Positions 55,330 through 63,936 are shown, counted from the stretch's first letter. The stretch is DNA of 64,000 bases from Novosphingobium huizhouense (GCF_020179475.1 NZ_JAILXZ010000001.1:62001-126000); one strand, 5' to 3'. Notes: generated by a model not told the origin, from the letters alone. A program made the numbers and translations.

Positions 55330-55776
55330 TCAGGCCTCGGCCTGCTCTTCGCCGGCAGCTTCCTCGGCCGGAGCTTCGGCCGGAGCGGCAGCGGCTTCGG
55401 CAGCCTCGGCGGCGGCAGCGGCGGCGGCCTCTTCGGCCTCACGCAGCTTCTCGGCCTTTTCCTCGGCGCGCTCCTTGGCCTTCTTGCCGGGTTCGCCCTT
55501 CTGCGGGTTGTTGGTGGCAGCGCGTTCCTTCACGCCGGCCTTGTCGAGCATGCGGGCGACGCGGTCGGTCGGCTGCGCGCCGACGCCCAGCCAGTAGCGC
55601 ACGCGGTCTTCGACGAGGCGCACGCGGTTCTCGTCATCCTTGGCGAGCAGCGGGTTGTAGGTGCCGACCTGCTCGAGGTACTTGCCGTCGCGCGGGGCGC
55701 GGCTGTTCGAGACGACGATCTTGTAGTACGGGCGCTTCTTCGAACCGCCGCGCGAAAGACGCATGGAAACAGACAT
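55330..55776 (-). CDS. rpsP: 30S ribosomal protein S16 with Ala/Glu-rich extension
   Basis: The first 80 residues are S16 ([62 protein letters not shown]). The remaining 65 residues are a low-complexity Lys/Glu/Ala tail, giving 148 residues instead of about 80-90; such tails are common in sphingomonads. It lies 32 bases after ffh and 2 bases before rimM. Confidence 0.97.
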   Translation of the reverse strand: MSVSMRLSRGGSKKRPYYKIVVSNSRAPRDGKYLEQVGTYNPLLAKDDENRVRLVEDRVRYWLGVGAQPTDRVARMLDKAGVKERAATNNPQKGEPGKKAKERAEEKAEKLREAEEAAAAAAAEAAEAAAAPAEAPAEEAAGEEQAEA

Positions 55777-55808
55777 TTACTTCACCTTTCCGAAAAACTG
55801 GATCAAAT

Positions 55809-57311
55809 TCACTTCTTCTTGAGCAGGTCGCCCAGATTGCCCGGCATGCCGCCGCCCAATCCCGGAAGACCGCCAATTCCGTTGCCGCCGCCGAGGCCTC
55901 CCAGACCGCCGCCAAGGCCACCCATTCCGCCGCCCATCTGCTGGTCGAGGCCGGGCATGGCAGCGCCCAGGCCGCCTTTGCCGAACAGCGCGCCGAGGCC
56001 CTTCAGACCGCCCATCTTCTTGATCTGCTTCATGGCCTTGGCCATTTCCATGTGCATCTTGATCAGCTTGTTGACGTCCTGCACCTGCGTGCCCGAACCC
56101 TTGGCGATGCGGATCTTGCGCTTGGCGTTGAGCAGTTCGGGCTTCTCGCGCTCCTTGGGGGTCATCGAGCCGATGATCGCGTCCATGTGGAGCAGGACCT
56201 TGTCGTCCATGCCCGACTGCGCCATCGCCTGCTTGGCCTTCTTCATGCCCGGCATCATGCCGGCGAGCATGCCGAGCCCGCCCATGTTCTGCATCTGGCG
56301 CAGCTGGGTGCGCAGGTCGTTCATGTCGAACTGACCCTTGGCCATGCGCGCGGCGAGCTTCTCGGCGTCCTCGGCCTGGATCGTCGCGGCCGCCTTTTCG
56401 ACGATCGAGACGATGTCGCCCATGCCGAGGATGCGGCCGGCGACGCGCTCGGGGTGGAAGGCCTCGATCGCGTCGAGCTTTTCGCCGGTGGCGGCAAACT
56501 TGATCGGCTTGCCGGTGACCGCGCGCATCGACAGCGCGGCGCCGCCACGAGCATCGCCGTCCATGCGGGTCAGCACGACGCCGGTGAGATCGACTTCGCC
56601 GGCGAAGTTCTGCGCGACGTTGACCGCGTCCTGGCCGGTCAGCGAATCGACGACGAGCAGCGTTTCCTTCGGCGCCGACACGGCGGCGACCGCCTTCATC
56701 TCGTCCATCAGCGCCTGGTCGACGTGGAGACGGCCCGCGGTGTCGAGCAGCAGGACGTCGACTGCCTGCAACTTGGCCGCGTTGATCGCGCGGGTGGCGA
56801 TTTCCACCGGCTGCTGGCCGACGATGATCGGCAGCGTGGCGACGCCCGCCTGTTCGCCGAGCACCTTCAACTGTTCCTGCGCCGCCGGACGATTGACGTC
56901 GAGCGAGGCCATCAGGACCTTCTTGCCGCGCTTTTCCTTGAGCAGCTTGCCGATCTTGGCGGTGCTGGTGGTCTTGCCCGAGCCCTGCAGGCCGACCATC
57001 ATGATCACCACCGGCGGCGCGGCGTTTAGATCGAGGTCGGCCGCGCCGCCGCCGAGCATCTCGACCAGCGCGTCGTTGACGATCTTGACCACCTGCTGGC
57101 CGGGCGTGACCGACTTCAGCACCTGCTGGCCGACGGCCTGCTCGGTCACCTGGTCGACGAAGCGACGGACGACGGGCAGCGCGACGTCGGCCTCGAGCAG
57201 CGCGATGCGCACCTCGCGCATCGCCGCGCGGACGTCTTCCTCCTGCAGCGCGCCGCGGCCGCGCAGGCGATCGAACACGCCGCCAAGCCGGTCTGACAGA
57301 CTATCGAACAC
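55809..57311 (-). CDS. ffh: signal recognition particle protein Ffh
   Basis: The 500-residue protein has an N domain, a G domain with VGLQGSGKTTSTAKIG, DVNRPAAQEQL, DTAGRLHVD and TRMDGDARGGAAL, and a Met-rich M domain (MQNMGGLGMLAGMMPGMKKA) ending in an unusually long Gly-rich tail (GGGMGGLGGGLGGLGGGNGIGG). It binds SRP RNA and signal sequences. GTG 57311 gives the standard VFDSLSDRL start, with AGGAG about 10 bases upstream; GTG 57320 is an alternative. Confidence 0.96.
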   Translation of the reverse strand: MFDSLSDRLGGVFDRLRGRGALQEEDVRAAMREVRIALLEADVALPVVRRFVDQVTEQAVGQQVLKSVTPGQQVVKIVNDALVEMLGGGAADLDLNAAPPVVIMMVGLQGSGKTTSTAKIGKLLKEKRGKKVLMASLDVNRPAAQEQLKVLGEQAGVATLPIIVGQQPVEIATRAINAAKLQAVDVLLLDTAGRLHVDQALMDEMKAVAAVSAPKETLLVVDSLTGQDAVNVAQNFAGEVDLTGVVLTRMDGDARGGAALSMRAVTGKPIKFAATGEKLDAIEAFHPERVAGRILGMGDIVSIVEKAAATIQAEDAEKLAARMAKGQFDMNDLRTQLRQMQNMGGLGMLAGMMPGMKKAKQAMAQSGMDDKVLLHMDAIIGSMTPKEREKPELLNAKRKIRIAKGSGTQVQDVNKLIKMHMEMAKAMKQIKKMGGLKGLGALFGKGGLGAAMPGLDQQMGGGMGGLGGGLGGLGGGNGIGGLPGLGGGMPGNLGDLLKKK

Positions 57312-57616
57312 GCGCCACACTCCTGTCGGCCGCCAAACGCCAAAAACGCCGGTGTGCGAAACCTCGCAGACCAGCGTGTGGCGTCATGGGCCAGGGTCGA
57401 ATCCGTTGCAGCAGCACACGAAGGTGCGGCCTCACCGGGGCGCCCCTAGCCAAGATATCCGGCAAACGCAAGCGCCCGCCCGATTGCCCGCCCGATTGCC
57501 CGCCGATGGACACGCCGGTCGGCCCCCTTTCCCGACCTCCGGATCGGACCATTAACCGAAAATTGAGGACGGATGCGTAGGCCTTCGAAAGAGATTTGCG
57601 ACGGGGGCAAGCACGG
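57312..57616. other. divergent intergenic region ffh / GGDEF-EAL gene
   Basis: This is a gene-free interval of about 305 bases holding the two divergent promoters. It contains a short tandem repeat, CCGCCCGATTGC twice plus a partial third copy (57476-57507). I see no riboswitch or clear operator. Confidence 0.5.
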
Positions 57617-59317
57617 ATGGCACAGACCGAGGCGGACAAGCTGGCGGGCACCACGGCTTCGCCTCCGCTTGCGCGCGCCGAGCGCGACATCGTTGCGCTC
57701 GGCATCCTCGTCGCCGCGATCCTGCTGTTCGTCGGCACCGGTTCGAGCGTGCTGGGACCGCTGGTGCGCAATCTCGCCTATGGCGATACGCCCGCCGATT
57801 CCGCGCTCGGCAATGCGCTGATCCTCAACATCGCGCTGATCATCTTCGGCTGGCGCCGCCATGCCGAGCTGACCCGCGAGGTGCGCGAACGGCGCAATGC
57901 CGAAGAGAACGCCCGCCTCCTGGCCGAGACCGATCCGCTGACCGGCTGCCTCAACCGGCGCAGCGTCGACCCGGCGATCGAATCGCTCGTCGCCGCCGCC
58001 GCCGCCTCGGGCGACGAGATCGTCCTCGCCATGATCGACCTCGACGGGTTCAAGCGCTCCAACGACCTCCACGGCCACCAGGCGGGCGATGCGGTGCTGG
58101 TCGAGACCGCGCGGCGGCTGCGCGCGCTGCTGCCCGACGGATCGGTGCTCGCGCGGCTCGGCGGCGACGAGTTCGTCTGCGCGGCCGCCCTGCCGCCGGG
58201 GCACGTCGCCACGATCGACGGTCTGGCGGCGCAGCTCAACGAAGCGATCGCGCTGCCGATCGGGTGGCACGGCACCACGCTCGACATCACCGGCTCGATC
58301 GGCATCGCGCGCAGCGCGGTGGACGTCGACAATTCCCCGCGCGCGTTGTCGCACGCGCTCCAGCACCGCGCCGACCTGGCGATGTACCAGGCCAAGAAGA
58401 ACGGGCGGAACCGCTATTGCTGGTTCGACCCGTCGATGGAGCGCGAGATCCAGTTCCGCGCCGAGCTCGAGCGCGGCATCCGCGACGGCATCGCGAACGG
58501 CGAGTTCGTGCCCTTCTACGAAAAGCAGGTCGATCTCGAGACCGGCGCGCTGACCGGCTTCGAGATGCTGGCGCGCTGGCAGAGCCCGCGCTTCGGCCTC
58601 GTCAGCCCCGAGACGTTCATCCCCATCGCCGAGGACATGGGCGTGATCGCGCCGCTGTCGGAAGCGCTCATCCGCCAGGCGCTGGCCGATGCGCGCGGCT
58701 GGGACCCGCGGCTGACGCTGTCGGTCAACATCTCGCCGCTGCAGCTGCGCGATCCCTGGTTCGCACAGAAGATCCTCAAGCTGCTGGTCGAGGCCAACTT
58801 CCCGCCGAGCCGGCTGGAGATCGAGATCACCGAGACCTGCCTGCACGAGAACATCGGGGTGGTGCGCTCGCTGATCACCTCGTTGCGCAACCAGGGCATC
58901 GCGATCAGCCTCGACGACTTCGGCACCGGCTATTCGAGCCTTGCGCAGCTGCGCTCGCTGCCGTTCGACCGGATCAAGATCGACCGCAGCTTCGTCTCGA
59001 CGCTCGGGCGCAACAAGGACAGCTCGACGATCATCGAGGCGATCTCCTCGCTGGGCCGCGGCATGGACCTGCCGATCACGGCCGAGGGCATCGAAAGCGA
59101 CACGGTGCTCGAGGAACTGCGCAAGTACGGCAGCTTCAAGGGCCAGGGCTACCTCTATGGCGAGCCCGCAAGCTCGGACGAGGTCAAGGCAGCGCTCGCG
59201 GCGGAGGGCCTGCTGGCCATGCCGGCCCCTGCCCCCCGCGACGAGGCTTCTGCCGCTGTCGCTGACCCTGCCCCCGCGCTTGCACCGGCGAACGCCACGC
59301 GCGTCGCGCTGCGCTGA
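57617..59317 (+). CDS. membrane-bound GGDEF-EAL cyclic-di-GMP enzyme
   Basis: The 566-residue protein has two N-terminal membrane helices (about residues 25-46 and 62-82), a GGDEF domain with intact ARLGGDEFVC, and an EAL domain. Catalytic EAL residues look complete: FEMLARW (E-M-L in place of E-A-L), VNISPLQL, EITET, LDDFGTGYSS, IKIDRSF, TAEGIES and QGYLYGEP. No R-x-x-D inhibitory site precedes GGDEF. Either or both activities could operate. ATG 57617 is preferred to a start 21 bases upstream. Confidence 0.93.
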   Translation: MAQTEADKLAGTTASPPLARAERDIVALGILVAAILLFVGTGSSVLGPLVRNLAYGDTPADSALGNALILNIALIIFGWRRHAELTREVRERRNAEENARLLAETDPLTGCLNRRSVDPAIESLVAAAAASGDEIVLAMIDLDGFKRSNDLHGHQAGDAVLVETARRLRALLPDGSVLARLGGDEFVCAAALPPGHVATIDGLAAQLNEAIALPIGWHGTTLDITGSIGIARSAVDVDNSPRALSHALQHRADLAMYQAKKNGRNRYCWFDPSMEREIQFRAELERGIRDGIANGEFVPFYEKQVDLETGALTGFEMLARWQSPRFGLVSPETFIPIAEDMGVIAPLSEALIRQALADARGWDPRLTLSVNISPLQLRDPWFAQKILKLLVEANFPPSRLEIEITETCLHENIGVVRSLITSLRNQGIAISLDDFGTGYSSLAQLRSLPFDRIKIDRSFVSTLGRNKDSSTIIEAISSLGRGMDLPITAEGIESDTVLEELRKYGSFKGQGYLYGEPASSDEVKAALAAEGLLAMPAPAPRDEASAAVADPAPALAPANATRVALR

Positions 59318-59386
59318 GCATTTCCTTCGCGCGCGCGGCGCCTCGTGCATTGCGCGGCGCGGCGCACGCGCCTAGACCCGCGCGCC

Positions 59387-60196
59387 ATGCGCACCCCGTT
59401 CCGCAAGATGCACGGCCTCGGCAACGACTTCGTCGTGATCGACGCGCGCGCGCGCGCCGTCGCGATGTCGCCCAAGCGCGCCGCCGCCCTCGCCGACCGG
59501 CGCACCGGCATCGGCTGCGACCAGCTGATCGTGCTCGAACCGAGCGCGGTCGCCGACGTGCGGATGCGCATCTTCAATGCCGACGGCGGCGAGGTCGAAG
59601 CCTGCGGCAACGCCAGCCGCGCGGTCGGCCTGCTGCTGGGCGGCGAACAGCGGATCGAGACGCTCGGCGGCCTGATCCACGCGAGCGCCGCCGCCGATGG
59701 CGTCAGCGTCGACATGGGCCAGCCCCGGTTCGACTGGGACACGATCCCGCTCGCCTATGCGATGGACACGCTGGCCATGCCGGTCGGCTGGGAGGACCTC
59801 GCCGATCCGACGGCGGTCAATGTCGGCAATCCGCACGTGATCTTCTTCGTGCCCGATTGCGATGCGGTCGACCTTGCCCGGTTGGGACCGCTGATCGAGA
59901 CCGACCCGCTGTTCCCCGCGCGCGTCAACGTCAACGTGGCGAGCGTGGTCGGTCCCGACCACCTGCGCCTGCGCGTGTGGGAGCGCGGCGTCGGCCTCAC
60001 CCGCGCCTGCGGCACGGGGGCCTGCGCCACCGCGATCGGGGCGATGCGGCGCAAGCTGGTCGGCCGCAAGGCCCGCGTCGACCTGCCCGGCGGCGGCCTG
60101 ACCATCGCCTGGCGCGAGGACGGCTCGATCCTGATGACCGGGCCTGCCGCGACCAGCTTCGAAGGTTCGTTCGAGGACGCGGACTATCCCGCATGA
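59387..60196 (+). CDS. dapF: diaminopimelate epimerase
   Basis: The 269-residue enzyme has both active-site cysteines: EACGNASRAV and TRACGTGACATA. The N-terminus is MRTPFRKMHGLGNDFVVIDAR, and NADGGEVEACGN is typical. It converts LL- to meso-diaminopimelate for lysine and peptidoglycan. It is first in dapF-mtaB-ftsY-ispZ, a conserved alphaproteobacterial order; asd at 49 kb feeds the same pathway. Confidence 0.96.
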   Translation: MRTPFRKMHGLGNDFVVIDARARAVAMSPKRAAALADRRTGIGCDQLIVLEPSAVADVRMRIFNADGGEVEACGNASRAVGLLLGGEQRIETLGGLIHASAAADGVSVDMGQPRFDWDTIPLAYAMDTLAMPVGWEDLADPTAVNVGNPHVIFFVPDCDAVDLARLGPLIETDPLFPARVNVNVASVVGPDHLRLRVWERGVGLTRACGTGACATAIGAMRRKLVGRKARVDLPGGGLTIAWREDGSILMTGPAATSFEGSFEDADYPA

Positions 60197-60206
60197 TGGT
60201 GACGGC

Positions 60207-61430
60207 GTGAGCGTTGAGGTGGTCACGCTCGGCTGCCGGCTGAACCTTGCCGAAAGCGAGGCGATCCGTGGCGCGCTCGCCGATGGGCCGCCGACAGTGG
60301 TGGTCAATTCCTGCGCCGTCACCGCCGAAGCCGTGCGCCAGTCGCGCCGCGCGGTGCGCCGCCTGCGCCGCGAGCACCCGCACGCGCGCCTGCTGGTGAC
60401 GGGCTGCGCCGCGACGATCGAACCCGACGCCTTCGCCGCGATGGCGGAAGTCGACGGCGTGGTGCCGAACGCGAGCAAGACCGACCCTGCGCTCTATCGT
60501 CATTCGGGCGAAAGCCGGGATCGCTCTCCACCAGGCGCCCTTGCGCAGGTCAGCGCCCAGGTCAGCGCCAAGGTCAGCGCCCACCACACCCGCGCCTTCG
60601 TGCCGGTGCAGACCGGCTGCGACCACGCCTGCACCTTCTGCATCATCCCGCAAGGGCGCGGCGCCAGCCGCTCGCTGCCCGTCGCCGACGTCGTGCGGCA
60701 GGTCGAAAGCCACCTTGCGCTCGGCGTCAACGAAGTGGTGCTGACCGGCGTCGACGTGACCAGCTGGGGGGCGGACCTGCCCGGCGCGCCCCGGCTCGGC
60801 GATCTGGTCGCGGCGATCCTGACCGCCTGCCCCGCGCTCCCCCGCCTGCGCCTGTCCTCGCTCGACGGGATCGAGATCGACGGGCTGCTGTTCGAGCTGA
60901 TCACCGGCGAGGCGCGGGTCATGCCGCACGTCCACCTTTCGCTGCAATCGGGCAGCGACATGATCCTCAAGCGGATGAAGCGCCGCCATGCCCGCGCCCA
61001 GGCCATCGCGCTGGTCGAACGGCTGCGCGGCGCCCGGCCCGAGATCGCGATCGGCGCCGACCTCATCGCCGGCTTCCCGACCGAGGACGCCGCGATGCAT
61101 GCCGACAACGTGGCGATCGTCGCCGCCTGCCAGATCGTCCACGGCCACGTCTTTCCCTATTCGCCGCGCCCCGGCACGCCGGCCGCGCGGATGCCGCAAG
61201 TGCCGCCGCCGCTGGTGCGGGCACGCGCGGGCGAGCTGCGCGCCGCGGTCGCGGCCAGCCGGGAACGCTGGCTCGCCTCGCGCGTCGGGAAGCCGGCGCA
61301 AGTGCTTGCCGAACGCGACGGCACCGGCCATGGCGCGGACTTCGCCCCCTATCGCCTGCCGCCCGGCATCGCGGCGGGCAGTCTCGTCACGCTCGAACCC
61401 ACAAGGATCGTCGAAGGAATGCTGGCATGA
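60207..61430 (+). CDS. mtaB: tRNA t6A37 methylthiotransferase MtaB, with repeat-derived linker
   Basis: The 407-residue radical-SAM enzyme has the N-terminal UPF0004 domain (LGCRLNLAESEAI, NSCAVTAEAVRQSRR, VTGCAA) and the radical-SAM cluster motif GCDHACTFC (C-x3-C-x2-C). It converts t6A37 to ms2t6A37 in tRNAs. It starts at GTG 60207, 10 bases after dapF. The interdomain linker (about residues 98-131) is encoded by a palindromic repeat and three 12-base tandem units. It overlaps ftsY by 4 bases. Confidence 0.93.
   Translation: MSVEVVTLGCRLNLAESEAIRGALADGPPTVVVNSCAVTAEAVRQSRRAVRRLRREHPHARLLVTGCAATIEPDAFAAMAEVDGVVPNASKTDPALYRHSGESRDRSPPGALAQVSAQVSAKVSAHHTRAFVPVQTGCDHACTFCIIPQGRGASRSLPVADVVRQVESHLALGVNEVVLTGVDVTSWGADLPGAPRLGDLVAAILTACPALPRLRLSSLDGIEIDGLLFELITGEARVMPHVHLSLQSGSDMILKRMKRRHARAQAIALVERLRGARPEIAIGADLIAGFPTEDAAMHADNVAIVAACQIVHGHVFPYSPRPGTPAARMPQVPPPLVRARAGELRAAVAASRERWLASRVGKPAQVLAERDGTGHGADFAPYRLPPGIAAGSLVTLEPTRIVEGMLA
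60498..60522. repeat. palindromic element inside mtaB
   Basis: ATTCGGGCGAAAGCCGGGAT includes a TTCGGGC...GCCGGGA hairpin and resembles a widespread alphaproteobacterial intergenic repeat. It encodes RHSGESRDR within MtaB. Confidence 0.6.
60543..60578 (+). repeat. 12-base tandem repeat inside mtaB
   Basis: Three consecutive 12-base units with consensus GCCCAGGTCAGC (GCGCAGGTCAGC, GCCCAGGTCAGC, GCCAAGGTCAGC) encode A-Q-V-S, A-Q-V-S and A-K-V-S. Confidence 0.85.
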
Positions 61431-62353
61431 GTAGCGAAAGCTGGTCCGACCGACTGCTCGGCGGCTTCCGCAAGACGTCGGAACGCCTCGTCGGCAATCT
61501 CGCCGGCTTTTCCGGCACCACGCGCCTGTCGGACGCGCAGCTCGACGACATCGAGGACGCGCTGATCCTGTCGGACCTGGGCCCGCGCGCCGCCGCGCGC
61601 ATCCGCGAGAAGCTCGCCGGTGCGCGGTTCGAGGCGGGCATCGACGACCGCGCCATCCGCGAAGCGGTGGCCGAGGAGATCGCCGCAATCCTGCGCCCGG
61701 TGGCGAAGCCCCTCGACGTGGTCGCCTTCCCGCGCCCGCAGGTCATCCTCGTCATCGGCGTCAATGGCTCGGGCAAGACCACCACCATCGCCAAGCTCGC
61801 CCACCTGTTCCAGGAGCAGGACTATGGCGTGATGCTGGCGGCGGGCGACACCTTCCGCGCCGCCGCGATCGGGCAGCTCAAGGTCTGGGCCGACCGGCTG
61901 GGCGTTCCGATCGCCACCGGCCCCGAAGGCGGCGATCCCGCCTCGATCGTGTTCGATGCGGTGAAGGCGGCGACCGACACCGGCATCGATGCGCTGATCG
62001 TCGACACCGCCGGGCGCCTGCACAACAAGCGCGAGCTGATGGACGAGCTCGCCAAGATCCGCCGCGTGCTCGGCCGGCTCAACCCGGAGGCGCCGCACGA
62101 CGTGGTGCTGGTGCTCGATGCGACCAACGGCCAGAACGCGCTGCAGCAGATCGAGATCTTCAAGGAAGTGGCGGGCGTTTCCGGTCTGATCATGACCAAG
62201 CTCGACGGCACCGCGCGCGGCGGCGTGCTGGTTGCCGCGGCCGAGCAGTACGGCCTGCCGATCCACGCGATCGGCGTCGGCGAGAAGATCGACGACTTGC
62301 GCCCGTTCGATCCCGATCTCGTCGCCAAGGTCATCGCGGGAGTGTTCCAGTGA
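61427..62353 (+). CDS. ftsY: SRP receptor GTPase FtsY
   Basis: The 308-residue protein has an NG-domain GTPase: GVNGSGKTTTIAKLA, GDTFRAAAIGQL, DTAGRLHNKRELMDEL and MTKLDGTARGGVLVA. It lacks the long acidic A domain of E. coli FtsY, as is common in alphaproteobacteria. It docks Ffh (encoded in this window) at the membrane. It overlaps mtaB by ATGA. Confidence 0.96.
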   Translation: MSSESWSDRLLGGFRKTSERLVGNLAGFSGTTRLSDAQLDDIEDALILSDLGPRAAARIREKLAGARFEAGIDDRAIREAVAEEIAAILRPVAKPLDVVAFPRPQVILVIGVNGSGKTTTIAKLAHLFQEQDYGVMLAAGDTFRAAAIGQLKVWADRLGVPIATGPEGGDPASIVFDAVKAATDTGIDALIVDTAGRLHNKRELMDELAKIRRVLGRLNPEAPHDVVLVLDATNGQNALQQIEIFKEVAGVSGLIMTKLDGTARGGVLVAAAEQYGLPIHAIGVGEKIDDLRPFDPDLVAKVIAGVFQ

Positions 62354-62388
62354 GCCTGCCGCCAAATCTCCGCCACCCCGCCCCGACC

Positions 62389-62477
62389 GCCCTGAGCCTG
62401 TCGAAGGGCTGCCTTTCGCCTTCAGCGAGGCGCGCTCCGCAAGAAGGACGGTCCTTCGACAAGCTCAGGACGGACGG
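62389..62477. repeat. family B inverted-repeat pair between ftsY and ispZ
   Basis: Left arm GCCCTGAGCCTGTCGAAGGG (62389-62408, continuing to 62412) and right arm beginning GTCCTTCGACAAGCTCAGGA (62451-62470) flank a 38-base spacer. This is the same architecture as the copy inside trmD. Confidence 0.85.
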
Positions 62478-62492
62478 TATTTGAGAACAGCC

Positions 62493-63179
62493 ATGGTTGA
62501 AGCACCCCGTCCCCAGCCTTCGTCGGAAAAGCCCAAGTCCGAGAAACCCAAGTCTTCCTGGGTCAACCTTGCCGTCGACTACGGGCCGCTGCTGGTGTTC
62601 TTCCTCGCCTATCGCCTGTTCAGCCCGAAGGGCGATGCGCACGGCGGGATGGACCTCGGCTCGGCGGTGGCGGTGACCAAGTCGACGCTGGCGTTCATGG
62701 GCGCGACCGTCGTCGCGCTGGTCGTCTCGAAGTGGCGGCTGGGCAAGATTTCGCCGATGCTGTGGCTGTCGACCGCGCTGATCATGGGCTTCGGCACGCT
62801 GACCGTGCTGCTGGGCGATCCGTTCTGGATCCAGGTCAAGCCGACCGCGATCTACCTGCTCTTCGCCGCCGTCCTGTTCGGCGGACTGATGCGCGGCAAG
62901 CCGGTGCTGCGCACGCTGCTGCAGAGCGCGTTCGACGGCCTGTCCGACGAAGGCTGGATGAAGCTGTCGCGCAACTGGGCGTTCTTCTTCCTGTTCCTCG
63001 CCGCCCTCAACGAAGTGCTGCGCCACACGCTCAGCTTCGACGGCTGGCTGCAGGCCAAGCTGTGGGGCGTCACCGCGCTGTCGTTCCTGTTCACCTTCGC
63101 GCAGATCCCGATGCTGATGCGCCATGGCCTCGGCGAGGACCAGGCAAGCACCGTCGAGCAGAACCCGCCGCACGATTGA
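62493..63179 (+). CDS. ispZ: inner membrane septation protein IspZ/YciB
   Basis: The 228-residue protein has five or six hydrophobic segments and YciB signatures VDYGPLLVFFLAYRLF, KISPMLWLSTALIMGFGTLTVLLGDPFWIQVKPT and SRNWAFFFLFLAALNEVLRHT. An N-terminal Pro/Lys/Ser stretch (SSEKPKSEKPKSS) is extra. YciB supports envelope integrity and cell division in other bacteria. ATG 62493 follows the palindromic repeat pair by 16 bases. Confidence 0.93.
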   Translation: MVEAPRPQPSSEKPKSEKPKSSWVNLAVDYGPLLVFFLAYRLFSPKGDAHGGMDLGSAVAVTKSTLAFMGATVVALVVSKWRLGKISPMLWLSTALIMGFGTLTVLLGDPFWIQVKPTAIYLLFAAVLFGGLMRGKPVLRTLLQSAFDGLSDEGWMKLSRNWAFFFLFLAALNEVLRHTLSFDGWLQAKLWGVTALSFLFTFAQIPMLMRHGLGEDQASTVEQNPPHD

Positions 63180-63297
63180 AACGGCTTGTCGCACCGTCAA
63201 AAAGGTGTGACATTTTCCCCACGGGCGCTAGTTTCGCCGCGAGCAGCGCGCCGGCTTGCCGCGAAGCTGCTTCAAGAAGCTGAAAAAGGGGGAAATA

Positions 63298-63870
63298 ATG
63301 GCCAAGCTCTTCGGAAATCTGCATCTCGTTCTCGGCATCGGCCTCGTCGCGGCGATTGCCGTCATGGTCGGCTTTGTCGACAGCGCGCCGATCGACGGCA
63401 ATTCCATCTTCCGCTGGCTGCACGTCTTCTTCGGCATCGTGTGGATCGGGCTGCTCTACTACCTGAACTTCGTCCAGGTGCCGACCATGCCCAAGATCCC
63501 GGCCGAGCAGAAGGGCGCCATCACCGGGCACATCGCCCCGCGGGTGTTCTTCTTCTTCCGCTACGGCGCGCTGCTGACGCTGCTCACCGGCCTCGCGATC
63601 TCGATCGTCGACGGCTACGGCCACGCCGCGCTGACCTTCACCGGCGAAGGCAACGTCAAGCTGATCGGCGTGGGCATGTGGCTCGCCATCGTGATGGCCT
63701 TCAACGTGTGGTTCATCATCTGGCCGGCGCAGAAGAAGATCCTCGGCATCGTCGAGGCGAGCGCGGAGGAAAAGGCCGCCGCCGCGCCGCGCGCCCTGAT
63801 CGCCAGCCGCACCAACCTGCTGCTCTCGCTGCCGATGCTCTACTGCATGGTCAGCGCCAACCTCGGCTGA
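63298..63870 (+). CDS. PuuD/urate hydroxylase N-terminal-like membrane protein
   Basis: The 190-residue protein has five hydrophobic segments and matches the Urate_ox_N membrane domain: IFRWLHVFFGIVWIGLLYYLNFVQVPTM, HIAPRVFFFFRYGALLTLLTGLAI and WFIIWPAQKKILGI. PuuD fuses this domain to a cytochrome c; that domain is absent, so urate oxidation is doubtful and a quinone or haem electron-transfer role is only possible. GGGGGAAATA precedes ATG 63298. Confidence 0.85.
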   Translation: MAKLFGNLHLVLGIGLVAAIAVMVGFVDSAPIDGNSIFRWLHVFFGIVWIGLLYYLNFVQVPTMPKIPAEQKGAITGHIAPRVFFFFRYGALLTLLTGLAISIVDGYGHAALTFTGEGNVKLIGVGMWLAIVMAFNVWFIIWPAQKKILGIVEASAEEKAAAAPRALIASRTNLLLSLPMLYCMVSANLG

Positions 63871-63895
63871 CCCGGCGGCCTCCCGGCCCGCCTGC

Positions 63896-63936
63896 AACGG
63901 CGCGTCGTCCCGAGCGGGCGGCGCGCCGTTCGCGTT
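63896..63936 (+). terminator. terminator after the PuuD-like gene
   Basis: AACGGCGCG (63896-63904) pairs with CGCGCCGTT (63922-63930), followed by CGCGTTTT. It starts 26 bases after the stop codon. Confidence 0.65.

Noticed and set aside
60543..60578. CRISPR-like array
   Set aside because: The units are only 12 bases, directly adjacent without spacers and in frame inside mtaB; no cas genes are in the window.
63298..63870. Functional urate hydroxylase PuuD
   Set aside because: The cytochrome c domain needed in PuuD is missing and no purine catabolism gene is adjacent, so only the membrane-domain similarity is reported.
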